A stretch of DNA of 64,000 bases from assembly GCF_014235785.1 (NCBI RefSeq), contig NZ_CP060137.1:3224001-3288000 (forward strand), read 5' to 3'. Position numbers and translations under genes: made by a program. Numbering within the stretch: the stretch's first letter is position 1; each line of letters begins with the position of its first letter. Under the pieces are notes generated by a model. It did not search any database and had not been told where the DNA came from. It was given only the letters and a program-made list of their open reading frames with translations. This document shows, piece by piece, positions 42,818-51,613 of this stretch. The stretch comes from Bacillus sp. PAMC26568. Its GTDB lineage: Bacteria > Bacillota > Bacilli > Bacillales > Bacillaceae.

Positions 42818-43607
42818 TCAAGTCACCGACTGTTACCCAATCTACATCCCGAAGCACAGGGTCTTTTAACCAATCAATTGGCATTTTCTGATCTGTAATA
42901 AGACAATCAATTGCTGAGAATGGCCCTATGTTAAAGAGAGCCCGCTGATTCAGTTTAGAAGAATCAGCTACAACATATACTTGTCTTGATCTCTTCATCA
43001 TAATAGAAGAAGCAGATGCTTCATCCACGTTGAAATCACAAATCCCATCCATGCTTATTCCGCCGCATGAAATAAAAGCTTTGTCAAAATAAAATTGTTC
43101 TAATAGCTTGTTGGTTATTGAACCGCTGATTGAACGCTGCAGGGGATTAGAGATTCCTCCAAGTACAATTACTTTCCCATCAAATAACCGGTTTTCAATC
43201 CGATTATTTAATAGTTCAGCTGCAGCCAAAGAATTGGTCACGATTGTAACATTCTTTACGTCTTTAATTGAACTCGCAATTTGAAAAGTTGTTGTACCTA
43301 CATCAAGTGCAACTAAATCTCCATCCATAATAAAAGTCGCTGCTGCTTCTCCAATCATTTTTTTTTGAAGATGAAAGATGCCAACTTTTTTATTGAAATG
43401 AGGCTCTTTAATAACACCAAAATATTGGATAGCTCCCCCATGAATTCTGCGTAATTTCTTTTTCTCTTCGAGTGCACTTAAATCTTTTCTGATTGTTTCA
43501 GGTGTCACGTTTAATTTTATAGCTAACTCTACTACACCAATTTTATTTTTCATTTCTAATTCTCTGATAATTACTTTATATCTTTCAGCAGTTAAAGACT
43601 TTTTCAT
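42807..43607 (-). CDS. DeoR-family regulator
   Basis: A 266-residue DeoR repressor. The helix-turn-helix is at about residues 19-40 (KIGVVELAIKLNVTPETIRK), followed by RRIHGGA and the sugar-phosphate-binding DeoRC domain, with VALDVGTTTFQIA (about 95) and FISCGGIS (about 178). Members respond to phosphorylated sugars. GGGAGGAAGG precedes the ATG. It is the first gene of a two-gene unit with the PHP phosphoesterase; TTTGTTTTG repeats lie upstream. Confidence 0.88.
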   Translation of the reverse strand: MKKSLTAERYKVIIRELEMKNKIGVVELAIKLNVTPETIRKDLSALEEKKKLRRIHGGAIQYFGVIKEPHFNKKVGIFHLQKKMIGEAAATFIMDGDLVALDVGTTTFQIASSIKDVKNVTIVTNSLAAAELLNNRIENRLFDGKVIVLGGISNPLQRSISGSITNKLLEQFYFDKAFISCGGISMDGICDFNVDEASASSIMMKRSRQVYVVADSSKLNQRALFNIGPFSAIDCLITDQKMPIDWLKDPVLRDVDWVTVGDLNES

Positions 43608-43632
43608 TTCCTTCCTCCCTATTTAATTGCAT

Positions 43633-43651
43633 TTTGTTTTGATTTGTTTTG
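43633..43651. promoter_or_regulatory. DeoR-type direct-repeat operator
   Basis: TTTGTTTTG occurs at 43633-43641 and 43643-43651, ten bases apart, and again at 43829-43837 within a T-rich tract. Ten- or eleven-base direct repeats of this kind are used by DeoR proteins. The rest of the gene-free stretch 43608-44040 is AT-rich with no other clear signal. Confidence 0.4.
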
Positions 43652-44040
43652 GTTTAATCCATTATAAAAAAGATATATAAATAATAACCTGCGAAAATAT
43701 TAACTTTTGTAAAATAAAACAGAAATGAGAACGATATCAAAAGATCAAAACAAGCCATTTATGAACCTTTTATCGTCTTAAGTTCCTTTTTAAGGCGATA
43801 TATGCGTTTTATTTTTGTTTTTTTGTTTTTTGTTTTGCTTTTTTTACTTACATTGCTATCTTGATTAATAATCTATCAATATTAATATCCTATGATGGAA
43901 ATGTAGGTAACGGGAATGGTGGCGCCATCTCATTTAAGTAGTGACTGTTTGAATAGACATTACATAAATTTTCTCCATTACTATTACTCTTTTCTTTTGT
44001 TAAGCTAATCAATCATTTATAAAAAACTGGAGGTTTTTTT

Positions 44041-45255
44041 ATGAGTAATCAGGATTCAAATAAAGGATTAGACAGAAGAAGTTTTATTAAAATTGGAGGA
44101 ATGAGTACACTCGCTTTAACTCTTGCTACTACTGGATTGCCGGGAGATTTATTTACTAACACGGTACATGCTGAAAAAAATGCAGACGCTAAGCTTCACT
44201 TCAACTCAGATGGAAAGTTTAAGGTCGTCCAATTTAATGATACTCAAGATGATGAACGTATTGATCGCAGGACACTTGAACTTATGGAGAAAGTTCTTGA
44301 CTCTGAAAAACCGGATTTTGTTGTACTAAATGGTGACAATATTACAGGAGGCTGTGATTCAGAATTGGAGATGAAACAAGCCCTGAATAATGTAGCTCAG
44401 CCAATGGAAAAAAGAGGAATTAAATGGGCGGTTACGTTTGGGAACCATGATGAAGACTCCACTTCCAAGAGTGGAATGGATGAGACTGCTATGCTGAATT
44501 TCTATATGAAGTACAAATATAATATGAACGAACCTGGCGAAAAGGGTTTAACCGGTACAGGAAACATGAACCTCATCATACGCCAATCAAAAGGTAATAA
44601 AGCTGCGTTTAACCTTTGGCTTCTTGACAGCGGCAGATACGCTCCAGCACAAATCGCCGGTCAGGATTTTAAAGGATACCCTACTTGGGACTGGCTCCGT
44701 TTTAATCAGGTTAATTGGTATTATGAAAAATCTAAAAAACTTGAAAAGCAGTACGGTTATAAAGTACCTTCACTCGTATTCATTCATATCCCACTATGGG
44801 AGCATCGTTTTATGTGGCATGGAAGTGTAGACGTAAGATCACAAGCAAACCATGATCTTGCAGTAAAAAGGCATAGTATCGTAGGAGAAAGAAATGAAGA
44901 TGAATGCCCTGGTCCGGTTAACAGCGGTTTATTTTCAGCCATGTTAGATAGAGGAGACGTTAAAGGGGTATTCTGCGGACATGATCATATAAACACCTAT
45001 TGCGGCAACTATTATGGAATTTTGCTTGGGTATGCAGGAAACACTGGCTTCGGTACGTATGGTCTTTCAGGCTCTGATAGAAATAGACTTCGCGGTGCAA
45101 GAGTATTCAATTTAGATGAAAATAAAGAGGGAGTCCTTGTTGAGACACATATGGTTTTCGCAAAGGACTATGGGATTGACTTAACAGCAAATGATCAAAG
45201 TATGGATCCTCTTCCATTAAATAATAAAAGTGAAGAAAAAACTGTAAAGAATTAA
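44041..45255 (+). CDS. Tat-exported metallophosphoesterase
   Basis: A 404-residue calcineurin-type phosphoesterase. The twin-arginine signal is LDRRSFIKIGG (about 10-20), followed by a hydrophobic core and a cleavage region near VHA-EKN. Metal-site motifs: QFNDTQDD (about 65), VLNGDNITGG (about 97-106), TFGNHDEDS (about 132), VFIHIPLWEH (about 246-255) and CGHDHINTY (about 317). Export is directed by the tatA-tatC pair directly downstream, which resembles the phoD-tatAd-tatCd arrangement in Bacillus, although this enzyme is shorter than PhoD. Substrates are probably extracellular phosphomono- or diesters. GGAGG precedes the ATG. Confidence 0.88.
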   Translation: MSNQDSNKGLDRRSFIKIGGMSTLALTLATTGLPGDLFTNTVHAEKNADAKLHFNSDGKFKVVQFNDTQDDERIDRRTLELMEKVLDSEKPDFVVLNGDNITGGCDSELEMKQALNNVAQPMEKRGIKWAVTFGNHDEDSTSKSGMDETAMLNFYMKYKYNMNEPGEKGLTGTGNMNLIIRQSKGNKAAFNLWLLDSGRYAPAQIAGQDFKGYPTWDWLRFNQVNWYYEKSKKLEKQYGYKVPSLVFIHIPLWEHRFMWHGSVDVRSQANHDLAVKRHSIVGERNEDECPGPVNSGLFSAMLDRGDVKGVFCGHDHINTYCGNYYGILLGYAGNTGFGTYGLSGSDRNRLRGARVFNLDENKEGVLVETHMVFAKDYGIDLTANDQSMDPLPLNNKSEEKTVKN

Positions 45256-45322
45256 ATTTCTAGGTAAATATAAAAGGCGCTTTTCGTAAAGTTTCAGAAA
45301 AAATGGTTAAATAAAACCTTTA

Positions 45323-45409
45323 GTGGATTGCAGCGGAAGGCACTTGACTCCTGCGGGAAATAGAGGCTCCCATCCCTCCCCGCGGAAAGCAAGTGCAGCG
45401 GAAATCCAC
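45323..45409. repeat. Bacillus-type 87-base inverted-repeat element
   Basis: GTGGATT ... AATCCAC ends with internal arms GCAGCGGAAGGCACTTG and CAAGTGCAGCGGAAATC, enclosing CTCCTGCGGGAAATAGAGG and CCTCCCCGCGG. It resembles the widespread GC-rich Bacillus intergenic element made of CGCTTTCCGCGGGG and CTCCTGCGGG blocks. It lies between the phosphoesterase gene and tatA and would form one long hairpin in the transcript. Confidence 0.75.
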
Positions 45410-45483
45410 GGGTACAAGTAATAACCAAAAACAACAATCAATGCAAAACAGCCATAAAAAAAGATAATCATGGAGGGAATAAC

Positions 45484-45663
45484 ATGCTGCAAAATATAGG
45501 TGTACCTGGTTTAATTCTTATTCTAATTATTGCTCTTATTGTATTTGGACCATCTAAGCTTCCAGAGATTGGCCGTGCATTCGGGAATACGTTAAGAGAA
45601 TTTAAAAGCTCAGCTAAAGACATCATGTCAGACGAAAAAGAAGATAGCGGCAGCTCTAAGTAA
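45484..45663 (+). CDS. tatA: Twin-arginine translocase subunit TatA
   Basis: A 59-residue TatA protein: a single membrane helix (about 8-22, [15 protein letters not shown]), the [14 protein letters not shown] hinge and amphipathic helix, and a charged tail ([15 protein letters not shown]). It oligomerises to form the transport patch for folded proteins. GGAGGG is six bases before the ATG. Located between the Tat substrate gene and tatC. Confidence 0.93.
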   Translation: MLQNIGVPGLILILIIALIVFGPSKLPEIGRAFGNTLREFKSSAKDIMSDEKEDSGSSK

Positions 45664-45729
45664 AAATGCCTGAAGATGTAAACTTCCAGTTTACATCTTC
45701 CTCTTATTTCTAAAAAGGGAGGCGCTTAT

Positions 45730-46476
45730 ATGAACAAGAATGAGTTATCATTTGTTAATCACCTTGGGGAATTAAGGAAACGGTTAATTTTAATTTTACT
45801 TGCTTTTATCCTATTTTTATTTGGTTCATTCATTTATGTGCAGGAAATATACGAGTGGCTTATTCGTGACCTCGATCATGACTTAGCCGTCTTAGGACCA
45901 AGTGAAATCCTTTGGGTTTATTTCATGATTTCAGGAATCATTGCAATCGCACTGACCATTCCAGTAGCAGCTTATCAAACGTGGGTATTTGTAAAACCGG
46001 CTCTAACAGAAAAGGAACGAAAAACAACATTAGCTTACATTCCTGGATTGTTTACATTGTTCATAACAGGACTATCATTTGGTTATTTTGTCGTGTATCC
46101 ACTTGTTCTTAACTTTTTATTAACCTTATCTAAAGGACAATTTGAAACGATGTTTACTGCCGAAAAATATTTCAAATTCATGATAAACTTAACTCTCCCG
46201 TTTGGAGTTCTATTTGAAATACCTCTCATTGTCATGTTTCTCACCTCTATTGGTGTCATTAATCCGATGCTGCTTTCAAAAGCTAGAAAGATTTCTTATT
46301 TTTTACTTACTCTTGTTGCTATTTTCATAACTCCTCCTGATCTTATTTCGGATATATTGGTAATCGTACCGCTATTCATTTTATATGAGTTTAGTGTGAC
46401 ATTGTCCAAAGTCGTATATCGAAACAAAAATAAAAAACAATCTGAAACAATTATTCCGATGAAAAAAACATCATAA
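45730..46476 (+). CDS. tatC: Twin-arginine translocase subunit TatC
   Basis: A 248-residue TatC, the receptor of the Tat system. HLGELRKRLI (about 10-19) is the conserved N-terminal motif; six membrane helices follow, with FVKPALTEKERK (about 87-98), FGVLFEIPLI (about 157) and FITPPDLISDI (about 198). GGGAGGCGC precedes the ATG, 66 bases after tatA. Terminated by a strong bidirectional hairpin. It probably serves the phosphoesterase upstream preferentially. Confidence 0.93.
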   Translation: MNKNELSFVNHLGELRKRLILILLAFILFLFGSFIYVQEIYEWLIRDLDHDLAVLGPSEILWVYFMISGIIAIALTIPVAAYQTWVFVKPALTEKERKTTLAYIPGLFTLFITGLSFGYFVVYPLVLNFLLTLSKGQFETMFTAEKYFKFMINLTLPFGVLFEIPLIVMFLTSIGVINPMLLSKARKISYFLLTLVAIFITPPDLISDILVIVPLFILYEFSVTLSKVVYRNKNKKQSETIIPMKKTS

Positions 46477-46482
46477 ACTATT

Positions 46483-46523
46483 AAAAAGAAGGCAGGCATT
46501 TTATAAATGCCTGCCTTCTTTTT
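46483..46523. terminator. Bidirectional terminator tatC/cutC
   Basis: AAAAAGAAGGCAGGCATTT pairs with AAATGCCTGCCTTCTTTTT; it ends tatC on the plus strand and cutC on the minus strand. Confidence 0.92.
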
Positions 46524-47205
46524 ATGATACTATTTCCCTGATCTCTTTTATTTTATCGGGATCAATAGGTTTGCTGTAACTAGATTCAAAACGGATTCCT
46601 GTACCAAAGTGTACTTCCCGCACGTTAACTTTCTCTAAGAACCCATGCAAATTTTGAGGTGTTAACCCTGAACCTGCCATAATGGAAAGACCAGAAGCTG
46701 CCGAAAGATTTGTCAGCTGCTTGAACTCTTCTATCGCATCTATTGCTTTATGTTTGCTGCCAGATGTGAGAATTCTAGATATCTCAGGATACTTTTGAAG
46801 AACTCCTAAAGCAGTGTTAAGATGATCGACCTCATCAAACGCCCGATGAAAGGTAATATCTAACCCTTTGGATGCTTGAATTAACTTAGCAAGCTTCTCC
46901 TCATCTATTTTCTTCTCATCTGTAAGAGCACCAAACACAACTCCTGCTGCACCTAATTTGCGGCAGATCTCAATATCTTCTAACATAATATTCAAGTCTG
47001 CTTCAGAATAACAAAAGCTCCGGCTATGCGGGCGAATCATCACATTCACTGGAATCATTAATTCTCTGCAGACACTTCTAATTAAGCCAAAACTAGGAGT
47101 AAGCCCTCCTTCCATTAATCCAGTGACTAATTCGATTCGATTGGCACCAGCTGTTTGTGCGGTTTTTGCATCTTCAAGTGAATCTGCGATGGCTTCGATC
47201 ATCAT
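46522..47205 (-). CDS. cutC: CutC family TIM-barrel protein
   Basis: A 227-residue CutC protein: MIEAIADSLEDAKTAQTAGA at the start, RIELVTGLMEGGLTPS (about 23-38), VMIRPHSRSFCYSEADL (about 55-71), FHRAFDEV (about 119) and GSGLTPQNL (about 178). The fold is a TIM barrel; the name comes from copper homeostasis in E. coli, and the real reaction is unsettled. No copper genes are nearby. TAGGAGGACA precedes the ATG. Confidence 0.9.
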   Translation of the reverse strand: MMIEAIADSLEDAKTAQTAGANRIELVTGLMEGGLTPSFGLIRSVCRELMIPVNVMIRPHSRSFCYSEADLNIMLEDIEICRKLGAAGVVFGALTDEKKIDEEKLAKLIQASKGLDITFHRAFDEVDHLNTALGVLQKYPEISRILTSGSKHKAIDAIEEFKQLTNLSAASGLSIMAGSGLTPQNLHGFLEKVNVREVHFGTGIRFESSYSKPIDPDKIKEIREIVS

Positions 47206-47269
47206 GACCTGTCCTCCTAAATCTGTTTTATTATTATAAAAGAAAACACAAACCTGCCGTCAAAAATCG

Positions 47270-48436
47270 TTAGCAGGTTTCTTCTCTACCTTTTACAGCA
47301 GCTTTCATTCTAAGTAAAGCTTCAGTTAGGACCTCCCGGGGGCATGCAATGTTTATACGTTCAAACCCCTCCCCGCCATTACCGAACTTCATTCCTTCAT
47401 CAAGGCGAACTCTTGCCTTTTCTAAGAAGAATTTATGCAATTCTTCAAGCGGAATTCCAAGATCACGGCAATCCAGCCAAATCAAATGGGTTGCTTCAGG
47501 TTTCACCACTTTAATAGAAGGAATATGTTCTTTTAAAAAGGAACATACATACTGCAGGTTATCTTCTAAATACCCCCTTACTTTTTGAAGCCATGGCAAT
47601 CCTTTATAGTAGGCAGCAATCGTTCCTTCCACTGCAAAGGCATTTGGCCGCATTAAACCGTATCCTGTTAATAGAGCTTCATATTTTTCTTTCACATCCC
47701 GATTCGGAATAAGAAAAATAGAGCTTTGCATGCCTGCAATATTAAATGTTTTACTTGGTGCAGCACATGTAATGGAAAACTTTAAATGATTTGGATGAAC
47801 AGTTGCAAATGGTATATGTTTATAGCCTGAGTAAGTTAAATCTCCATGCATTTCATCTGAAATGACAAAAATATTATGTTTCTCACAAATCTCTCCAATT
47901 TTACGCAATTCCTCACGAGTCCAAACTCTTCCTACTGGATTGTGAGGGCTGCACAAAATGAATATTTTTGTATTCGGACGTGATGCTTTTTCCTCAAAAT
48001 CTTCAAAATTCATTGCATATAAACCATTTGAATAGACAAGAGAATTATTTAAAATCGTGCAGCCCTGTGTTTCAATCGTAGAAAAGAACGGATAATAGAC
48101 AGGATCCTGCACAATAACTGCATCACCCGGCTGCGTTAATGCTTGTATTAATAAATTGATTCCGGGAATAATCCCAGGGCTAAAAGAAATCCACTCCCGT
48201 TTTAACTCCCAATCGTACTGCGTTTTCCACCAATACTGAATAGCATCATAATAACGCTCACAAAATGTACTATAGCCATATATTCCATGCGTTGCTTTTT
48301 GAGTAATAGCATGTACGATTTCTTCTGATACCTGGAAATCCATATCAGCAATGCATAATGGAATCATATCTTGATCCTCTATGTACCATTTAACCGAATG
48401 TGTTTTTCTTCGATCAATTAATTTTTCTAGCTGCAT
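47270..48436 (-). CDS. patB: PatB/MalY-type PLP C-S lyase/aminotransferase
   Basis: A 388-residue fold-type-I PLP enzyme of the MalY/PatB group, which cleaves cystathionine and related thioethers and can transaminate. Typical stretches: MIPLCIADMDFQVSEEI, GIYGYSTFCERY, FILCSPHNPVGRVWTREEL (about 168-186), ISDEMHGDL (about 202) and the PLP lysine in CAAPSKTFNIAGMQSS (about 236). The C-terminus RINIACPREVLTEAL fits. AGGAGAAA precedes the ATG. Confidence 0.88.
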   Translation of the reverse strand: MQLEKLIDRRKTHSVKWYIEDQDMIPLCIADMDFQVSEEIVHAITQKATHGIYGYSTFCERYYDAIQYWWKTQYDWELKREWISFSPGIIPGINLLIQALTQPGDAVIVQDPVYYPFFSTIETQGCTILNNSLVYSNGLYAMNFEDFEEKASRPNTKIFILCSPHNPVGRVWTREELRKIGEICEKHNIFVISDEMHGDLTYSGYKHIPFATVHPNHLKFSITCAAPSKTFNIAGMQSSIFLIPNRDVKEKYEALLTGYGLMRPNAFAVEGTIAAYYKGLPWLQKVRGYLEDNLQYVCSFLKEHIPSIKVVKPEATHLIWLDCRDLGIPLEELHKFFLEKARVRLDEGMKFGNGGEGFERINIACPREVLTEALLRMKAAVKGREETC

Positions 48437-48724
48437 GACTTTTTCTCCTATCTTTTAACCGCTAATGATAATTCATCCATATTATACAGGAATTAAAGAA
48501 CATTTATCCTTATGCCTCTGAACTTGTGTTGAAAAAGCCGGCTGCCATCTTCGGGGCTTCGTCCTTATACCTTTTAACAACCTCTAAAAAAGGCATCTAG
48601 AATTTAAAATTGAGCCAGTCGTTTGTTCAGTCAAATAACTTTGAACTTTAGGATTGTATGTAATTGCCGGTATGAAATTCGTAAAACATATTGGGGTTTC
48701 TCTCTGATTCTTACACACAAAAAC

Positions 48725-48768
48725 CCGAACATAGGCACTTTTTCATAAGTGTCCATTATTCGGGTTAT
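48725..48768 (-). terminator. Hairpin after RsbR gene
   Basis: AACCCGAA near 48725 pairs with TTCGGGTT at about 48761-48768 and an inner AGGCACTT/AAGTGTCC stem strengthens it. No gene is visible in the surrounding 48437-48820 stretch; its left part has short degenerate open frames only. Confidence 0.5.
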
Positions 48769-48820
48769 AGTTCATTAAGAGAAGGTACTTATAAATTGGT
48801 TAAAAAATTCCAAAGTTATT

Positions 48821-49636
48821 TTAATCTATACTTTCTAATGCTTGTTTAACATGTGCAAATGTCTTAATAGATGACATATCGATGCCGCCATTCACGACAG
48901 TTTTAGCTAAATCAGGGCGCAGACCTGTTACAATTGTATTAATGCCCAATAGACTAAGAACGTTCTCAATTTGGTATAGATAATAGGCAATTTCTATATC
49001 GATATTATAGATGCCTGAGAAATCCGCAATAAGATATTGTGTCTGTAATTCAGCAATCTTTGGAACAACCTTTTCTAAGATATATGCTGCTCTATAAGAA
49101 TCAACAGTACCAATGAGGGGAAGAACTGCAATACCATCCCGAATGGGTACAATTGGTGCTGATAATTCAGCCATTTCCCTTTGAGTCTCTTCCTTAATTT
49201 TATCCGAAAGCCGTTCAAAAGCAAAAACAGTTTCGTTAAGGCTTATATCTAGAATTGAATTTATCCGCTTAATAATAAAAGAATTTTCTTCTACGGTAAG
49301 TCCAAACTCCACACTAATTCTGGTCATAATTTCAATAAAAATGTTTCGGGTAGGTGGATAACGAACAGCAATCTCTGAAATTCTTCCTCCAGAAGCTGCT
49401 TCCCGTTCTCCATTCTTTTTACTCCACTCAATTAGGTCTTCTGGTACGATATCTTTATCATCAATAATAGATTTCCCTAAAAACCCTATTAAATCAATAT
49501 ACATTGAGATTGCTTGTGTTTTTTCCCATTCAGGTATTTCTGCTTTTATGCTGTGAAGAACATTTTCAACGACATCAGCTGCGAGAGATTCTGCATTTTC
49601 AATTAAGTGTTTGCTAACATTCAAAATCGTGGTCAT
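48821..49636 (-). CDS. RsbR-family stressosome protein
   Basis: A 271-residue RsbR paralogue. The N-terminal half (about 1-145) is all-helical, like the non-haem globin sensor domain; the C-terminal STAS domain begins APIVPIRDGIAVLPLIGTVD (about 157-176) and contains YLIADFSGIYNID (about 206) and NTIVTGLRPDLAKTVV (about 236). RsbR proteins form the stressosome with RsbS and release RsbT to activate sigma B. No rsbS/T/U genes are adjacent, as for the dispersed B. subtilis paralogues RsbRB-RD. AAAGGTGAGG precedes the ATG. Confidence 0.88.
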   Translation of the reverse strand: MTTILNVSKHLIENAESLAADVVENVLHSIKAEIPEWEKTQAISMYIDLIGFLGKSIIDDKDIVPEDLIEWSKKNGEREAASGGRISEIAVRYPPTRNIFIEIMTRISVEFGLTVEENSFIIKRINSILDISLNETVFAFERLSDKIKEETQREMAELSAPIVPIRDGIAVLPLIGTVDSYRAAYILEKVVPKIAELQTQYLIADFSGIYNIDIEIAYYLYQIENVLSLLGINTIVTGLRPDLAKTVVNGGIDMSSIKTFAHVKQALESID

Positions 49637-49899
49637 TTTTTGTCCTCACCTTTAAATAATAATACTTAATTATAACCTAATTAGAGTTACTATTTCTAAT
49701 ATCAGCAATTCTAATTAATAATTTCAACTATATAAGTTTCATATGGGATTGATACACATGAGATGAAATGTGTTTATTCACTTTTTACCAACCCAATCAT
49801 TATTACATGCTTTGCATAGTATACAATTAGGGATTCTTATCATTGGAAATCATTTTCCAGGATTTAGTCTCCAAAAAAGGCTAAAAAGGAGTGATATAG

Positions 49900-50046
49900 A
49901 TGTTTGGCTATGGTGGTTTTGGCGGCGGTTGCTGTGGTGGCTACGGCGGTGGTTACGGCGGTGGCTACGGTGGTGGCTTCGCTTTAATTGTTGTCCTGTT
50001 TATTTTACTAATCATTATTGGTGCTAGCTTTTTAGGTCGATATTAA
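49900..50046 (+). CDS. YjcZ-family glycine-rich spore peptide
   Basis: A 48-residue peptide: a G/Y-rich N-terminus ([14 protein letters not shown] and GYGGG repeats) and a C-terminal membrane helix (about 28-46, [17 protein letters not shown]). This is the layout of YjcZ-family sporulation proteins of Bacillus. AAAAAGGAG lies eight bases before the ATG. The same DNA read in another frame gives a W/R-rich peptide, which is a shadow. A terminator follows. Confidence 0.85.
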   Translation: MFGYGGFGGGCCGGYGGGYGGGYGGGFALIVVLFILLIIIGASFLGRY

Positions 50047-50064
50047 GAATATATTTGCCTTAAA

Positions 50065-50095
50065 ATATGACTCCGGTATTGAACTGGAGTCATAT
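50065..50095 (+). terminator. Terminator of YjcZ gene
   Basis: ATATGACTCC-GGTATTGAACT-GGAGTCATAT stem with following TTGTTT; arms are perfect for ten bases. Confidence 0.8.
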
Positions 50096-50392
50096 TGTTT
50101 AAATCTGCTTGTTAATGGTTACAATAAAAATTTAATTTCCTAAAACAGGCTGAATATTGGAATAAAAAGTAATAAACACTTGTTCAACTCCAGAATCGTA
50201 CATAAAGATATTGGAACCACAATCAACTTATATACACATGTTACAAAAAAGATGAATTCGGACGTTGAAAAATCCTTTTTAAAAGTTTGAAATTAAATTG
50301 GGCAGTCATTTGGCCGGATAAATTATTTTTAAAGAAAATAAAAGGGGCTCCCATTTTCGGGAAACCCATTTTATATAACGATTATAGGTATA

Positions 50393-50438
50393 TGACCTGT
50401 GAGGGATTCGAACCCCCGACCCCTTCCCTGTCAAGGAA
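50393..50438 (-). tRNA. 3' tRNA fragment, probable attachment site
   Basis: On the minus strand the last 46 bases of a tRNA: an anticodon arm TTCC-TTGACAG-GGAA (anticodon GAC, valine-type), a short variable loop, a T-arm GGGGG-TTCGAAT-CCCTC and an acceptor 3' strand ACAGGTC-A. The 5' half is missing; upstream sequence is unrelated. Tyrosine integrases commonly leave such a 3' duplicate at the far end of an inserted element. It is the left border of the phage-like region. The surrounding stretch 50047-50570 has no gene. Confidence 0.75.
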
Positions 50439-50570
50439 CAAGAAGTCAAAGCCTTATGTATCAAGCGTTTATTCTATTACTAATCCGATAGACCACTTCT
50501 TAATAGAGTCTACTCACTCTCATTGTAAAGTGGTTGGATGAAAATGTAAAGTGTTTTTGTTAATTTTATC

Positions 50571-51152
50571 CTATGAAGCAGTCACAAACTCACAAGTTAA
50601 TATTAATAGTCCATTTTTACTCAAGTCTCTATTAACTACTTTCCATTTAGATTCCATTACATCAAACTGATAATTCAATGTAAAAGTATCACTATTTGTT
50701 TCATTGTTTTGCAGCGTAACTATAATTTGATTATTAGGTACATTAATAGCGTTACCCAAATCAATTGAAAATGATTTATTATCTACTATTGCAGGTATAG
50801 ATATAGATTCTCCATTTGTACACTCGTATAGCGGGTCCCCAAAGTCATTTTCGCCCACGATTACACAAACTTCCTCACCAGGCAATTCTAATGGATAATT
50901 ACAGTGACGTATTAACGCTTTATACTTTCCATTTCGCTTAGTTATGGACTCGGTAATACAAATATAGCCAACGTTGTCAAACTCTACCGTATCGCCCCTA
51001 CACACTCTCTCAAGCGTATGTATATAACGTTCTTCCTGTTCACTGATTGCAGGATTAGTAATGAGTGCTTGTCTAGGTGAATCATTAACTAATACTTCTC
51101 TCCCTGCTTGATCTAAAAGGAATTGAATATCTGTATCATCATAATTAAACAA
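50571..51152 (-). CDS. Phage head-completion/structural protein
   Basis: A protein of about 193 residues. The start is either GTG 51161, which touches its own AGGGAG, or TTG 51152, nine bases downstream of it, which is preferred. The N-terminal half (LLDQAGREVLVNDSPRQALI, HTLERVCRGDTVEF, YICITESITKRNGKY) has the small beta-barrel look of head-tail connector or stopper proteins; the C-terminal half has an immunoglobulin-like strand pattern (IIVTLQNNET, FTLNYQFDV). It is the last phage gene before the att-like fragment. The family is not certain. Confidence 0.6.
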   Translation of the reverse strand: MFNYDDTDIQFLLDQAGREVLVNDSPRQALITNPAISEQEERYIHTLERVCRGDTVEFDNVGYICITESITKRNGKYKALIRHCNYPLELPGEEVCVIVGENDFGDPLYECTNGESISIPAIVDNKSFSIDLGNAINVPNNQIIVTLQNNETNSDTFTLNYQFDVMESKWKVVNRDLSKNGLLILTCEFVTAS

Positions 51153-51222
51153 AGTGTTCACTCCCTTCTAAATTCGTATACGTCTACTAATTTAACTTGT
51201 AAAACGGCAATCAATTGCTGAT

Positions 51223-51567
51223 TTAAGAATTGAACAACATAAAGAAATTAGAATCTCCTTGTAATTGTTCATCCGTTTTCATTGTGCGAATTTTACGCTC
51301 TAACTGATCAATACGAGATTGAATAGAATCAGCAAAATCACTTACAGTCATATCATCAACTTTGTATGCTTTCATGGTGCTTGGATTGTTAGCAATGGAT
51401 TCCAATATACCTAATGCAGCACGAAAGATATTACGCTTATTTGTAGCAGATGAAGCATCATATTCAGTGTGAGGACTTAAATCAGATTCCATTAAGTAAA
51501 CAGATAATTCATCTTGTGATAGATTGATTGATTTCGTTTCAAGTAGTAACCTTTGTAAATTTGTCAT
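51223..51567 (-). CDS. Phage connector-like helical protein
   Basis: A 114-residue mostly helical acidic protein. TNLQRLLLETKSINLSQDEL at the start and IFRAALGILESIANNPS in the centre look like the small head-tail connector proteins found after portal genes. AAGGAGGTC precedes the ATG. No definite family is recognised. It is expressed with the gene downstream at 50571. Confidence 0.6.
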   Translation of the reverse strand: MTNLQRLLLETKSINLSQDELSVYLMESDLSPHTEYDASSATNKRNIFRAALGILESIANNPSTMKAYKVDDMTVSDFADSIQSRIDQLERKIRTMKTDEQLQGDSNFFMLFNS

Positions 51568-51591
51568 GTTAGACCTCCTTAAAATAGAAAA

Positions 51592-51613
51592 AACACTAGA
51601 AAAGTCTAGTGTT
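51592..51613 (-). terminator. Terminator of lipoprotein gene
   Basis: AACACTAGA-CTTT-TCTAGTGTT followed by TTTTTT on the minus strand; it overlaps the stop codon of the lipoprotein gene and separates the cargo genes from the connector genes. Confidence 0.85.

Noticed and set aside
49770-50027. 85-residue W/R-rich frame
   Set aside because: Out-of-frame reading of the glycine-rich YjcZ gene.
50287-50541. 84-residue plus-strand peptide with GFEPPTP
   Set aside because: This is the well-known false peptide obtained by reading the reverse complement of a tRNA 3' end.
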